A stretch of DNA of 64,000 nucleotides from Phycisphaerales bacterium (GCA_020853975.1 JADYXW010000041.1:30541-94540); one strand, 5' to 3'; positions 1 through 9,972 are shown, counted from the stretch's first letter. The notes: generated by a model not told the origin, from the letters alone. Made by a program: numbers and translations.

Positions 1-696
1 CTCCGCAGCGTCCGGGTTTGCTCTCAACCCGGGCGTGTCCACCCAGCGCACCACGAGCCCGTCGAGCTCGACAATCGCCCCCACGTGGTCTCGCGTGGTT
101 CCCGGTTCGTCGGCGACGATGGATACGCGACGACCCGCGAGCGCATTGAGCAGCGACGACTTCCCGATGTTGGACGGGCCGACGGCCACGACGAGAGGAG
201 GTTCAACCAGCCTCCGGAACTCACTAGAAAGCGGGTCACCCGGCCCTGGAAATGCCACGCCCGGCCGAGCCCACGCCTCGGGCTGCGCCAGCAGGGCCGG
301 AATGACGCTGGGGCTCACAGCCCGCGCGAGGGTCCAGAGCATCCAGGCTTCCAGATCGCTGCCGGCTTCCGGGTAGAGCGCCCGGGGGGAGGGGTCCGCC
401 CTCCGGGAGAACCCCCGCGTCCCCAGCCAGTCGATCACGCTTCCCATGACGGCCGGCCCCCCGTGGGGCATGAGGTGAAGCGAGTCCTCCCACCGGAACA
501 CGACCATCTGATCGACGCCGGGCACGTCGACCACACGGGCCTTCCCTGCGTCGAACGGGGGCAACCCCAGCCGCCTGAGCGCTACGGAGGCATCGGGCCC
601 GAGCACGATGCAGGCCAGCGCGCCGCGCGCGCCAACGGGCGTGGCGAGCGCCCACCAGGGGCCTGCATGGTCGCTCGCGAGTTCAGGGGTCGGCAT
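1..696 (-). CDS. MnmE/TrmE-like GTPase, 3' end beyond window
   Basis: This reading frame is open from an ATG at 696 to the window edge (232 residues seen). It is absent from the ORF track because its stop lies outside the window. The N-terminal part resembles the MnmE tetrahydrofolate-binding domain (LHLMPHGGP near residue 74 matches the family HGGP region) but is degenerate. A GTPase domain follows with P-loop GPSNIGKSS (173-181), GTTRD (199-203) and DTPG (220-223). The spacer between the two domains is much shorter than in canonical MnmE, whose G domain starts near residue 220. It overlaps the end of coaX by 14 bp, suggesting translational coupling. True MnmE modifies tRNA wobble uridine; whether this shortened protein does so is unclear. 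C-terminal CIGK motif not visible. Confidence 0.8.
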   Translation of the reverse strand, partial: MPTPELASDHAGPWWALATPVGARGALACIVLGPDASVALRRLGLPPFDAGKARVVDVPGVDQMVVFRWEDSLHLMPHGGPAVMGSVIDWLGTRGFSRRADPSPRALYPEAGSDLEAWMLWTLARAVSPSVIPALLAQPEAWARPGVAFPGPGDPLSSEFRRLVEPPLVVAVGPSNIGKSSLLNALAGRRVSIVADEPGTTRDHVGAIVELDGLVVRWVDTPGLRANPDAAE

Positions 697-1525
697 CTCG
701 CCCGTCCCGGTCATCGTCGGAAACGGCGGACTCCTCGTGATCGAGGCTTTCGTCTGAGTCATCCGCTCCCCAAGCGAGCTTGCATGCCTCGAGTATGCCG
801 ATGAGCTGGAGATCGGGCACGATGTGCTCGACCAGGTCGTGGTTCTCAAAGAGGAGAGCCGCGTCCCCACCGGTCGCGATGATCTGCGGGAACGCGCCGT
901 AAAACTCGGCGTATCGCTCGATGGTCTCTCGCACCGCGCCGCGTGCAGCCGCGAGCACGCCCAGGAGCATCGCGTGCTGGGTGTCGCGGCCGAAGGGGCC
1001 GAGGGCAGGGTCGGGCGGCTCGAACCGCACCGCCGGAAGCTGCGCGGTGCGTGCGTGAAGGGCCGCGAGCATCATGCCCAGACCGGGCGCGATACACCCG
1101 CCATGGAAGACGCCCTCGCCATCCACGAAGTCCACCGTGATCGCCGTCCCCGCGTCAACGATGATGCACGCCTGCTCTGCGCGAACAAAGGCGCCGAGCG
1201 CGCAGAGGATCCTGTCCTGCCCCACGGTCGAGGCGTCCCGGAGCGTGTGCACAAAGGGCAACGGGACATCGGCGCCCGCGTGGAGGGGCGTGACGCCGGA
1301 CTTCCGAACGGCTGAGGCCAGCGCGTCCCGCGCGGGCGGGTTGACGCTGGCGAGAACCACCGGCAGGCCGGGTGAGGCGGCCAACGCTCCGAGAATGGCC
1401 CCGGCGGCGGCGGCCGGGTCATTGCACGGGAACGAGGCCGGGTCGATGAGATCCCCCTTGAGGAAGCGGCCGACGCGCGTACGAGAGTTGTTGACCGCGA
1501 CGGCGATCAGGGAATCGGGCTGCAT
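683..1525 (-). CDS. coaX: Type III pantothenate kinase
   Basis: Predicted to phosphorylate pantothenate, the first step of coenzyme A synthesis, as a type III (ASKHA-fold) kinase. Family features seen are QDR (103-105), IIVDAGTAIT (121-130), GGCIAPG (142-148) and TGGDA (218-222). Length of 280 residues is near the usual 250-260, with a charged Asp/Glu-rich tail. The N-terminal phosphate-binding motif, normally DxGNT, reads AVNNS here (10-14), so the usual Asp is missing. The ATG is preceded five bases upstream by TATTAT and has no Shine-Dalgarno. The 3' end overlaps the MnmE-like gene. Confidence 0.9.
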   Translation of the reverse strand: MQPDSLIAVAVNNSRTRVGRFLKGDLIDPASFPCNDPAAAAGAILGALAASPGLPVVLASVNPPARDALASAVRKSGVTPLHAGADVPLPFVHTLRDASTVGQDRILCALGAFVRAEQACIIVDAGTAITVDFVDGEGVFHGGCIAPGLGMMLAALHARTAQLPAVRFEPPDPALGPFGRDTQHAMLLGVLAAARGAVRETIERYAEFYGAFPQIIATGGDAALLFENHDLVEHIVPDLQLIGILEACKLAWGADDSDESLDHEESAVSDDDRDGRDADP

Positions 1526-1530
1526 GATCG

Positions 1531-1536
1531 ATAATA
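1531..1536 (-). promoter_or_regulatory. TATTAT -10 element 5 nt before coaX start
   Basis: The hexamer TATTAT on the minus strand ends five bases before the coaX ATG. The predicted transcript would start at or next to the A of the start codon (leaderless). No TTGACA-like -35 is seen at the proper distance. Confidence 0.5.
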
Positions 1537-1564
1537 CGGCCGACCGGGGGCAAGATGGTGCCGG

Positions 1565-2626
<1,062 letters not shown>

Positions 2627-2629
2627 TGG

Positions 2630-3019
2630 TCACTTCTCGGCGAGCTTGCGTTTGATCGGTTCCGGGGACTTGACCTTCACCTGGCCGGTGGCCTTGTTCA
2701 GGGCTACCTCGCCCGATTCCTTCTCAGCCAGAGATACCGCCAGGGGCAGGTACCGAGCGGAAACCTTCCACACTTCCCCCTCGCGTTCGGCGGGGAGCAT
2801 CAGGGCCTTCTGCGTTTCGGGGTTCTTGAGGGGGAACAGAAGGCCCCCGCCCGACGGGCGGTCGCACTCGTAGAGGTCGCCGGTGGCCACATCCACGATC
2901 ACGACCGTCGTTGCTTTTTCGATCTGGTCCCCCGACCTGAGCTGCCAGAAGAGACCCAAGCCCAGCGCGATGGCTGCGGCGACGAAGAGCACGATGTGCC
3001 AGGGCCTCACACCTTCCAT
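2630..3019 (-). CDS. Small single-pass membrane protein
   Basis: I start this at the ATG giving MEGVRPWHIV (129 residues). The longer ORF-track start would run into ispH. One transmembrane helix (about residues 8-25, HIVLFVAAAIALGLGLFW) is followed by a soluble domain with VVIVDVATGDLYECD and KNPETQKALMLPA. No family recognised. A GGAG lies upstream of the ATG. It sits directly before the pseudopilin gene with a 3-bp gap. A second pseudopilin in this window (44630-45640) is also paired with a small single-pass membrane protein, suggesting a functional partnership. Confidence 0.75.
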   Translation of the reverse strand: MEGVRPWHIVLFVAAAIALGLGLFWQLRSGDQIEKATTVVIVDVATGDLYECDRPSGGGLLFPLKNPETQKALMLPAEREGEVWKVSARYLPLAVSLAEKESGEVALNKATGQVKVKSPEPIKRKLAEK

Positions 3020-3055
3020 ACGTCCTGAGACTCCGAAACCACCTTCGAGGGCCGA

Positions 3056-3061
3056 AGCATA
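3056..3061 (-). promoter_or_regulatory. Candidate -10 (TATGCT) for membrane protein/pseudopilin pair
   Basis: TATGCT on the minus strand lies about 36 bases before the ATG at 3019, within the 208-bp gap to the divergent ispH gene. No -35 could be matched, so this is tentative. Confidence 0.25.
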
Positions 3062-3216
3062 TACCTCCAGTCTCCCGGCATGCATCCAGACACCCGACAC
3101 GAACTGCTGCAACAGTGGCTTTGTACCGCACCGGGCCCTCCCGCCGCAACCGATCGCAAGGTCTTGACGAAGTCCTAACCGCGGCCTCGCGGCCCGGAGG
3201 ACTCGTCCGGGCACCC

Positions 3217-3222
3217 TACCAT
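3217..3222 (+). promoter_or_regulatory. TACCAT -10 element 5 nt before ispH start
   Basis: TACCAT ends five bases before the ispH ATG, with no Shine-Dalgarno in the intervening CACCC. This spacing predicts a leaderless transcript. Confidence 0.45.
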
Positions 3223-3227
3223 CACCC

Positions 3228-4295
3228 ATGCGGCTGATTCTTGCCAACCCCCGGGGCTTCTGCGCCGGGGTACACATGGCCATCGACGTGGTTGACCAGG
3301 TGCTCGACCTTTTCCCGGGCGAGGATCTCTATGTCTACCACGAAATCGTCCACAACCGGCACGTCGTGGGGCGGTTCATCTCGCGGGGTGTGAAGTTCGT
3401 TGACGACGTGGACGAGGTGCCAACCGGCAAGATTGTGGTGTTCTCCGCCCATGGCATCCCCCCGGACGTCCGCGCCAGGGCCCGGGCCCGTGGGCTGACC
3501 GCGATCGACGCGACGTGCCCCCTGGTCACCAAGGTGCATGCGGAGGCCGTGCGTTACGCTCGCCAGGGGTACCAGGTACTGCTTGTGGGACACAAGAACC
3601 ACCAGGAGGTCATCGGCACTACGGGAGAGGCGCCGAACGCGACGCAGGTTGTCGAGAGTCCCGACGACATCCCCGGGCTCACGATCCGCGACCCGGAGAA
3701 GCTTGTGTACCTCACGCAGACGACGCTCTCGACCGACGACGCCGGTCTCATCATCGACGCGCTCAAGCGGGCGTTCCCGGCCATCAAGGCCCCGCCGAGC
3801 GAGGACATCTGCTACGCGACGACGAACCGGCAGCACGCGGTGCGGACCATCGCGCCGGAATGCGACCTTGTGCTTGTCATCGGCTCGAAGAACTCCTCGA
3901 ACTCGGTGCGCCTGACCGAGATCGCCTCGAACGTCGGCACGCCGGCCAGGCTGCTGGACGACGTCTCCGAGGTCGACTGGTCGTGGTTCGATACCGGCGG
4001 TGAGACCGTGCTCGTGACCGCCGGCGCTTCCGCGCCGGAGGACCTGGTCGCGAGCCTTTGCCGAACGATCCTGGCGAGGTTCGGCGGGACCATCGAGACC
4101 CGCGACGTGTTCGACGAGGACGTCGAGTTCGCACAGCCGGGCGCTCTGAGGAAGCTGATGACGGACCGCGGGATCGACCCTCGCTCGCGGCGGCTTCGCG
4201 TCTCCGCCCCTGTCGTGACGGCGGACGCCTACGGGGCGGTTCCGCTGACGGTGAGCGCGACAAGAGCACGCAGCCCCAGTACCGGGCAGGCCTGA
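3228..4295 (+). CDS. ispH: 4-hydroxy-3-methylbut-2-enyl diphosphate reductase
   Basis: Last enzyme of the MEP isoprenoid pathway, reducing HMBPP to IPP and DMAPP with a [4Fe-4S] cluster. Cluster ligands are visible as C12 (GFCAGV), C97 (DATCPLV) and C195 (DICYATTNRQ). Substrate-site residues are H42 (YHEIVHN), H75 (SAHGIPP), H125 and E127 (GHKNHQEVIG). The SKNSSNS motif is also present. The 355-residue length is slightly long because of a C-terminal tail past the usual end. The gene opens a plus-strand run with rlmN. Other isoprenoid genes (dxs, polyprenyl synthase) lie about 14 kb away. Confidence 0.97.
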   Translation: MRLILANPRGFCAGVHMAIDVVDQVLDLFPGEDLYVYHEIVHNRHVVGRFISRGVKFVDDVDEVPTGKIVVFSAHGIPPDVRARARARGLTAIDATCPLVTKVHAEAVRYARQGYQVLLVGHKNHQEVIGTTGEAPNATQVVESPDDIPGLTIRDPEKLVYLTQTTLSTDDAGLIIDALKRAFPAIKAPPSEDICYATTNRQHAVRTIAPECDLVLVIGSKNSSNSVRLTEIASNVGTPARLLDDVSEVDWSWFDTGGETVLVTAGASAPEDLVASLCRTILARFGGTIETRDVFDEDVEFAQPGALRKLMTDRGIDPRSRRLRVSAPVVTADAYGAVPLTVSATRARSPSTGQA

Positions 4296-4339
4296 CAACA
4301 CCTAAGCAGAGCACGGAGCGCCCGCGGCGTCGCGAAACC

Positions 4340-5521
4340 ATGAAGCACCCGACACAGCACATCTTCGAGTTCACGCCGGAATCCCTGGGCGCCTGGTGCG
4401 AGACCCGCCGCATGCCCAAGTTCAGAGGCAAGCAGATCCTCGAGTGGGTCTACGAGAAGGGGACGATCGACCCCGGGGCGATGTCGAACTTGTCCAAGCT
4501 CGATCAGACGACGCTCGCGCGGGACATGACGTTTCTGTCGGGGCGGACGCTGCGCCAGCAAGCCGCGACCGACGGTACCCAGAAGCTGCTCATCGAGTGG
4601 GACGATCACCAGACGCCCCAACCGGTCCGCACGCTGGAGGTCGCGCCGCCTTCTCCCCTTGCCATCGCGGGGCAGGAGCAGGGCGACCCTTCACGACAGA
4701 CCGAGTGCGTGATGATCCCGAGCCTTGCCAACGAGCGAGAGCCCGAGGACGACGACGGCTCGCGCCGGGCGCCACGATTCACCGCGTGCATCTCGTCGCA
4801 GGTCGGGTGCCCGGTGGGATGCCGCTTCTGCGCGTCCGGGCTCACGGGGCTTGACGCCAACCTCTCCGCCGGACGCATCGTCGAGCAGGTGTGGCGCCTC
4901 GCACGTCTGAAGGGCGTGAGGCGGATCACGAACGTGGTGTTCATGGGCATGGGTGAACCCCTGAGCAACCTTGCCGCCGTGATCCCCGCGGTCAGGACGA
5001 TCACGTCCCTGTGGGGGCCGGGCATCTCGGCCCGCAAAGTGACGATCTCCACGGTCGGTCTGCCAAAGGCCATCCAGCGCCTGTCGGAGCAGCTTGACCT
5101 GCCCGTGACGCTCGCACTCTCGCTGCACGCGCCGAACGACGAGCTGCGGCGAAAGCTGATCCCGTGGGCCGAGTACACAACGATCGCGGAGTTGCTCGCG
5201 GCGTGCCGCGCGTGGTTCGAGAGGACGGGCCGCGAGATCACTCTGGAGTACACGCTGCTGCGCGGGGTGAACGACCGGCCCGAGCACGCGAGGCAGCTTT
5301 CGGAACTCGCCCGGACACTCCGGGCCAACGTGAATCTGATCCGGTACAACGAAGTCGCGGGGACGGAGTTTGAGCGCCCGCGAGACGAGGACGTACTGGC
5401 GTTCCAGAAGGTGCTGCGGGGGGCGAACATCAACGTGCACATACGGGCCAGCCGCGGGCGGGACATCGCCGCCGCGTGCGGGCAGCTCCGGCACGAGAAC
5501 ACGTCCAAGGCCGGGGCATGA
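4340..5521 (+). CDS. rlmN: 23S rRNA (adenine2503-C2)-methyltransferase
   Basis: Radical SAM enzyme methylating A2503 of 23S rRNA (and in some bacteria A37 of certain tRNAs). I choose the ATG at 4340 (MKHPTQHIFEF, 393 residues); the longer ORF overlaps ispH. The radical SAM motif is C157-x3-C161-x2-C164 (GCPVGCRFC), and the acceptor-site Cys is near 380 (AAACGQL). An insertion of about 30 polar residues (roughly 110-145) precedes the SAM motif. The stop overlaps the next gene as ATGA, so the two are probably coupled. Confidence 0.95.
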   Translation: MKHPTQHIFEFTPESLGAWCETRRMPKFRGKQILEWVYEKGTIDPGAMSNLSKLDQTTLARDMTFLSGRTLRQQAATDGTQKLLIEWDDHQTPQPVRTLEVAPPSPLAIAGQEQGDPSRQTECVMIPSLANEREPEDDDGSRRAPRFTACISSQVGCPVGCRFCASGLTGLDANLSAGRIVEQVWRLARLKGVRRITNVVFMGMGEPLSNLAAVIPAVRTITSLWGPGISARKVTISTVGLPKAIQRLSEQLDLPVTLALSLHAPNDELRRKLIPWAEYTTIAELLAACRAWFERTGREITLEYTLLRGVNDRPEHARQLSELARTLRANVNLIRYNEVAGTEFERPRDEDVLAFQKVLRGANINVHIRASRGRDIAAACGQLRHENTSKAGA

Positions 5522-6270
5522 GCGATCCGGGCATGAGGCCGTTCGGGCCCGAGCACCTCGGGGCGCTCGCGTGGACACTGCCGCTGATGGTCGGGTCGTC
5601 CTGGCTTGGGAGGCGGTGGCTCCGTCGCGCCTCTGAGGGGCGTGACTCGCGTGGCCTGGCAAAGGAGCGATTGCTCTGCGCCTGGTGGGGCGCGGGGGTG
5701 GTCGCCATCAACATCGCCTCGATCGCGTACTGGCTCATGCCCGGGCGGTACGACGTCAGGACAAGTTTGCCCCTGCAGCTGTGCGATCTGGCTTGCCTCA
5801 TGACGCCGCTGGTGTTCATGACAAGGTGGCGCCTGCCCCGGGCTCTGGTGTACTTCTGGGGGATCGGGCTCTCGACGCAGGCGTTTGTGACTCCGACACT
5901 CGACGAACCGCCCCCCTCGGCGCGGTACTGGCTGTTCTGGCTCGTGCATCTCGCCATCGTGGGCAGCGCCGTCTACGACCTGGCGGTCCGGCGGTTCAGA
6001 CCAACCTGGCGCGAGCTTATCTGGGTGCTCTGCGTCACCATCACCTGGGCCGCGCTCATGGTGTGGCTGAACGAATCGCTGGGGAGTAACTACGGGTACG
6101 TCGGGCGGGGAGACGCGAGTTCCCCCACCATCGTCGACCTCCTCGGTCCATGGCCGGCGCGGGTGCTGATCATGGGCATCATCGGCTCGGGAATGTTCGT
6201 GTGCCTGTGGGGCGTGTGGCCTCTCTGGGCGCGGCTGCGCCCCGGGCATCGCGCCCCTGGGGCACGCTAG
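5518..6270 (+). CDS. TIGR02206/YwaF-family integral membrane protein
   Basis: A 250-residue polytopic membrane protein starting at the ATG that overlaps the rlmN stop (ATGA). The LPLQLCDLACLMTPLVF segment and several hydrophobic helices fit the TIGR02206 (YwaF-like) family, whose function is unknown. Its place between rlmN and a MraY/WecA-type gene is probably operonic but does not reveal a role. Confidence 0.75.
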   Translation: MSDPGMRPFGPEHLGALAWTLPLMVGSSWLGRRWLRRASEGRDSRGLAKERLLCAWWGAGVVAINIASIAYWLMPGRYDVRTSLPLQLCDLACLMTPLVFMTRWRLPRALVYFWGIGLSTQAFVTPTLDEPPPSARYWLFWLVHLAIVGSAVYDLAVRRFRPTWRELIWVLCVTITWAALMVWLNESLGSNYGYVGRGDASSPTIVDLLGPWPARVLIMGIIGSGMFVCLWGVWPLWARLRPGHRAPGAR

Positions 6271-6282
6271 ACTGCGCCCCGA

Positions 6283-7434
6283 ATGACCCGGCTCGTGCTC
6301 GGACTCATCCCGCTCGCGTTCCTGCTCGCATGGCCCCTCACGGTGATCGTGCGCAGGATCAGCGCATCGCTCGGCGCTATGGACGCCGCGGGTGTCGAAG
6401 GGCAGGTCAAGGCGGCACCCCGGCGCGTGCCAAACACCGGGGGCGTCGCGATCTTCCTGGCGATTGCGGCCCCGATCGTGCTGGGGCTCTGGTTCCTCGC
6501 CCCGATGGGCGCCTCTTCCGACACCGAGTGGCAGGAAGAACCCGGGCTGATCCCGGTCGACCTCTACGAGCACCTGCCACGCCTCGCGCACTCGGCGGAC
6601 ACGGCGCTGCTCCTCGTCGGGTGCCTGGCGGCCCTGCACGTGCTGGGGCTCATCGACGACCGCCGCCCCCTGGGGCCATTCGTCAAGCTTGGGGTCATGA
6701 CGGCGGTAGCCGCAGCGGTCCCCCTGCTCTCTCCAGAGACGCGGATGCTGACGATGCTCGATGCGCACGCGGGAGGCTCGTGGCTGTCCATTGCGCTCAC
6801 GGTACTCTGGCTGCTGGTGGTGACAAACGCGATGAACTTCATGGACAACATGGACGGGCTCACCGCCGGGACCGCGGGGATCGCGTCCGCCTGCTTCCTT
6901 GCCGCTGCCATCCTGCACCAGCAGTGGTTTGTCGGCGCGTGCCTCGCACTGCTGGTGGGCGCGTGCGCGGGCTTCCTCGTGCTGAACTATCCGCCCGCGA
7001 AGATCTTCATGGGCGACGGGGGTTCGCTGGTCATCGGATTCCTGCTCGGGTTCCTGACGATCCGTACGACGTATGTTCCCGACGCCTTCGCCGGAATGCT
7101 CGCGGGCCGGTGGTACGGCGTGTTCATGCCCCTGTGCGTGCTCGCGGTCCCGATCTATGACTTCGTGAGCGTGGTGGTCATCAGGCTCAGCCAGGGCCGT
7201 AGTCCGTTCGTGGGGGACATGCAGCACCTCTCTCACCGGCTGGTCGGGATGGGCCTCTCAAAGCGTGCGTCGGTGATGGTCATCTGGGGCCTCACGCTCG
7301 TGACGGGCATTTCGGGGATCGTGCTGGGCGGGCTCGCGCCCTGGCAGGCAGCCCTCGTGGGGGGACAGGTGCTGGTCATTCTCGGGCTCATCGCCGCGTT
7401 TGAGTTCGCCCGGTCGCGGGGTACCTCGGCATGA
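6283..7434 (+). CDS. MraY/WecA-family glycosyl-1-phosphate transferase
   Basis: Membrane enzyme of the polyprenyl-phosphate hexose-1-phosphate transferase family, probably making an undecaprenyl-PP-sugar. Motifs are GLIDDRRPLGP (122-132), TNAMNFMDNMDGL (181-193), a third FMGDGGS loop and HLSHRLVGMGLS. NAMNFMDNMDGL is closer to WecA-type enzymes than to MraY. 383 residues with many hydrophobic helices. The next gene is an O-antigen-ligase-like protein overlapping by 4 bp, which supports a surface polysaccharide role over peptidoglycan. TAGACT lies 9 nt before the ATG. Confidence 0.9.
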   Translation: MTRLVLGLIPLAFLLAWPLTVIVRRISASLGAMDAAGVEGQVKAAPRRVPNTGGVAIFLAIAAPIVLGLWFLAPMGASSDTEWQEEPGLIPVDLYEHLPRLAHSADTALLLVGCLAALHVLGLIDDRRPLGPFVKLGVMTAVAAAVPLLSPETRMLTMLDAHAGGSWLSIALTVLWLLVVTNAMNFMDNMDGLTAGTAGIASACFLAAAILHQQWFVGACLALLVGACAGFLVLNYPPAKIFMGDGGSLVIGFLLGFLTIRTTYVPDAFAGMLAGRWYGVFMPLCVLAVPIYDFVSVVVIRLSQGRSPFVGDMQHLSHRLVGMGLSKRASVMVIWGLTLVTGISGIVLGGLAPWQAALVGGQVLVILGLIAAFEFARSRGTSA

Positions 7435-9794
7435 AGGGCGTGTCGAGCGATCCCGCTCGGGGCACGCCCGGCCGGGCGGCGTTCGGCGCCGCGGCACTCC
7501 TCGTCGGGTGCGTCTGGGTGCGAATGACGACGTCGCACGACTTCTTCCCCGCCTGGGGCGGCGACCCGCTGACCACCGAGTCCCCGATCCTGGGTCTCAC
7601 ACCCGCCGCGTCGCTCGCGCTGGACGCCATTACGACCCTCGCATCGATGCTGTTGCTCGCGGCGATGCGAGCGAGGGGGATCGTGCTGCCTTGGTGGGAG
7701 CACGCACTCGCGGCTGCGGGATGGATCGCCGTCACGCTCCACGCGTGGATGCTCGGCCCCGGGGGCGATATGCAGGGGCTGCTGCTCGGGGGGACCTGGT
7801 GCTCGGGCATCGCGGCGGCCCTGGCGGCGAGGTGCGCCGCGCGGGACGCCACGCTCCGCAACCTCGTTTTCGCGGGGCTGCTTGCTGCGATCGGCCCGCT
7901 GTTCCTGCGGGGGCTTGCGCAGGTCTACATCGAGCATCCGATGCTGCTGGAGACGTATCGCGCCGATCGGGCGGCGATCCTCGGATCCCACGGCTGGACG
8001 GAAGATTCGCCCATGGCCCGCGCGTACGAACGCCGGCTGCTGCAGTCGGAGGCGACGGGCTGGTTCGGTATGGCGAACGTCTACGCGTCGGTCGCCGCGG
8101 CAACGCTCGCTGCGTTGTTCGCGCTGCTGGTCGCGGCGGCGCGGTCTCGGGCCACGCGGAGCGGGCTGCTCGCCGCGGCGCCCGGGCTCGGGGCGCTCAT
8201 GGCGGCCGGCTCGCTGGCGTACGCGAAGTCCAAGGGCGGGGCGGGGGCGTTCGCGTTGGGCTTTCTCATGGTGGTGCTGGCGCACGTGGGCCCGCGCGTG
8301 CTGGGGTTGGCGCGGGGCCGCTGGGCCTCGATCGTGGGAATCGGCGCCCCGGTGCTGGTCCTGCTGATGGTGGTCGCGCGGGGCCTCGTGGGGATTCGGT
8401 TCGGTGAGCTCAGCCTGCTCTTCCGCTGGTTCTACATCGAGGGGGCGGTTCGGGTCTGGCTCGACCGGCCTCTGCTGGGGGTGGGCCCGACGGGGTTCAA
8501 GGCGGCGTACACGCTGCTGAAGCCCCCGATCGCTCCGGAGGACGTCAGCAGCCCACACTCGATCCTGTTCGACTACGCCGCGACGCTTGGTGTGGGTGGG
8601 ATGGCCTGGGGGGCGCTCTTCCTCGCGTGGATGCGGACCGCAGGGAAGCAGCTCTTCGGAGAGCCGCCCCAGTCGAGCGGCCTCCCGCCGCTTCGCCTGC
8701 ACGGAGGTGTGTTGATTCTGTCCATGGTGGGTGCCACGCTGGTGGGCTCTCTGCTGGAGCGTGCGGTCGCGACGCCCGAGATGGGCCTGGTCAGGATCGG
8801 CGGGCTCGTGCTGGCATCGCTCATCGGGGTCGGCGTGCTCACGGTGCTGGCGGATGACCGGATGCCCCGCGCGAGGCTAGCCCTGGCCGCGGCGGCCGTC
8901 ACCGCCGGCTCGCACGCCCAGATCGAGCTCACGTCCATCTCGCCCGGGAGCGTGGCGTGGCTGCTGGCGATCGTGGCGTGCGGGGCGCCCACCTGGGACA
9001 CCAAGGCTGTGCCCCGCGTGCCCTGGGCTTTGTGGTGGCTCGCACCGGCGTGCCTGCTGGCCGTGATCGCGGTCCGGCGGGGATGGCGATGGGAAGCCCC
9101 GCTCCGCCTCGCGTATGAGTCTGTCGCGCCTGTCGCCGACATGGACGCCCGACTGAGAGACCTCGCGACCCGGCCCCGGGCGGATGATTCCCCCCGCCGG
9201 ATCATCGCGGACCTTGGAGCGGCGCTCGGAGAGCCCGAGCTCGAGCGGCGTGCACTGACGGGCGAGGACGTCACGGCGGCGATGCTCCGGCTTCGACTCA
9301 GAGCGACGGGGCAAGCAACGTCGCACCTTGCCATCGCCCTGGACCGGGAGCCACGTGACTTCCAGACCTGGCAGGCGCTCACCCGGCTGTTGCTCGTCAG
9401 GCTCGGCGACCTGCGGCAGGCCGGTGCGGAGGGCGAGTCGCTCGACGAGGCTCTCGCCCGCGTGCGCAAAGCCCTCGACGAGTACCGCGGACCGGTGGAC
9501 GCGGCATCCCAGGGCTGGCGCGCGACGATGCACCACTCGCTCTCCCAGATGTTGCCATCCGAGGACGACCTGCGACTGGCGGTCCGAGATTGGGAGGAAG
9601 CGGCGGCCCTGGCCCCGCACGGGGTACTCATCCCCATGTCACTCGCCAGGGCCAACGCTCTGCTCGGAGAGACCGTTCACGCCCGCGAGTGGGCCTCACG
9701 GGCACTCGAGAATCATGCCAAGATGGCTCTGGACCCCCTCCAGGGGCTCACGGAGGCCCAGGTAGTCGAAATGAGGGGCTTGGCAGGGCGCTAG
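7431..9794 (+). CDS. O-antigen ligase/polymerase-like membrane protein with soluble C-terminal domain
   Basis: A 787-residue membrane protein. The first ~560 residues carry many hydrophobic helices and an O-antigen ligase-type segment (LGVGPTGFKAAY, then SPHSILFDYAATLG). The last ~230 residues are soluble, helical and TPR-like in composition (HLAIALDREPRDFQTWQAL). Wzy/WaaL-type proteins polymerise or transfer lipid-linked glycans outside the cytoplasmic membrane. The ATG overlaps the stop of the upstream WecA-type gene, so the pair probably builds one surface glycan. No glycosyltransferases adjoin it on this strand. Confidence 0.75.
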   Translation: MKGVSSDPARGTPGRAAFGAAALLVGCVWVRMTTSHDFFPAWGGDPLTTESPILGLTPAASLALDAITTLASMLLLAAMRARGIVLPWWEHALAAAGWIAVTLHAWMLGPGGDMQGLLLGGTWCSGIAAALAARCAARDATLRNLVFAGLLAAIGPLFLRGLAQVYIEHPMLLETYRADRAAILGSHGWTEDSPMARAYERRLLQSEATGWFGMANVYASVAAATLAALFALLVAAARSRATRSGLLAAAPGLGALMAAGSLAYAKSKGGAGAFALGFLMVVLAHVGPRVLGLARGRWASIVGIGAPVLVLLMVVARGLVGIRFGELSLLFRWFYIEGAVRVWLDRPLLGVGPTGFKAAYTLLKPPIAPEDVSSPHSILFDYAATLGVGGMAWGALFLAWMRTAGKQLFGEPPQSSGLPPLRLHGGVLILSMVGATLVGSLLERAVATPEMGLVRIGGLVLASLIGVGVLTVLADDRMPRARLALAAAAVTAGSHAQIELTSISPGSVAWLLAIVACGAPTWDTKAVPRVPWALWWLAPACLLAVIAVRRGWRWEAPLRLAYESVAPVADMDARLRDLATRPRADDSPRRIIADLGAALGEPELERRALTGEDVTAAMLRLRLRATGQATSHLAIALDREPRDFQTWQALTRLLLVRLGDLRQAGAEGESLDEALARVRKALDEYRGPVDAASQGWRATMHHSLSQMLPSEDDLRLAVRDWEEAAALAPHGVLIPMSLARANALLGETVHAREWASRALENHAKMALDPLQGLTEAQVVEMRGLAGR

Positions 9795-9832
9795 GGGGCA
9801 TGGGGAAAGGCAAGTGGCGACTGCTCCCGGGC

Positions 9833-9860
9833 TTGATTCGCGGCCCGCTGCTTCTACTAT
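9833..9860 (+). promoter_or_regulatory. Sigma70-like promoter TTGATT-N16-TACTAT
   Basis: TTGATT (9833-9838) and TACTAT (9855-9860) are separated by 16 bases, one of the best -35/-10 pairs in the window. It would start transcription near 9867, upstream of the small ORF and fusA. Confidence 0.55.
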
Positions 9861-9872
9861 TGTCCTCCCCGT

Positions 9873-9965
9873 ATGAAGGGCAAACATCGCCTCGGGCCGA
9901 GCGGCCCGAATGCGGGGACGGAGCCCGGCCAGATGGACGAGGAAGAAGAAATCGAGCCGCACTAG
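9873..9965 (+). CDS. Possible 30-aa acidic leader peptide or small protein
   Basis: ATG to TAG, 30 codons, too short for the ORF track. It begins MKGKHRLGPSGPN and ends in an acidic run (MDEEEEIEPH). Third codon positions are mostly G/C like real genes here. It lies 12 nt after the TACTAT -10 and just before a hairpin. It may be a leader peptide for fusA, an independent small protein, or chance. Confidence 0.35.
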   Translation: MKGKHRLGPSGPNAGTEPGQMDEEEEIEPH

Positions 9966-9972
9966 TTTCCTC

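Noticed and set aside
4606-7236. 876-aa ORF on minus strand
   Set aside because: Antisense to rlmN, the TIGR02206 gene and the MraY/WecA gene; low-complexity charged sequence.
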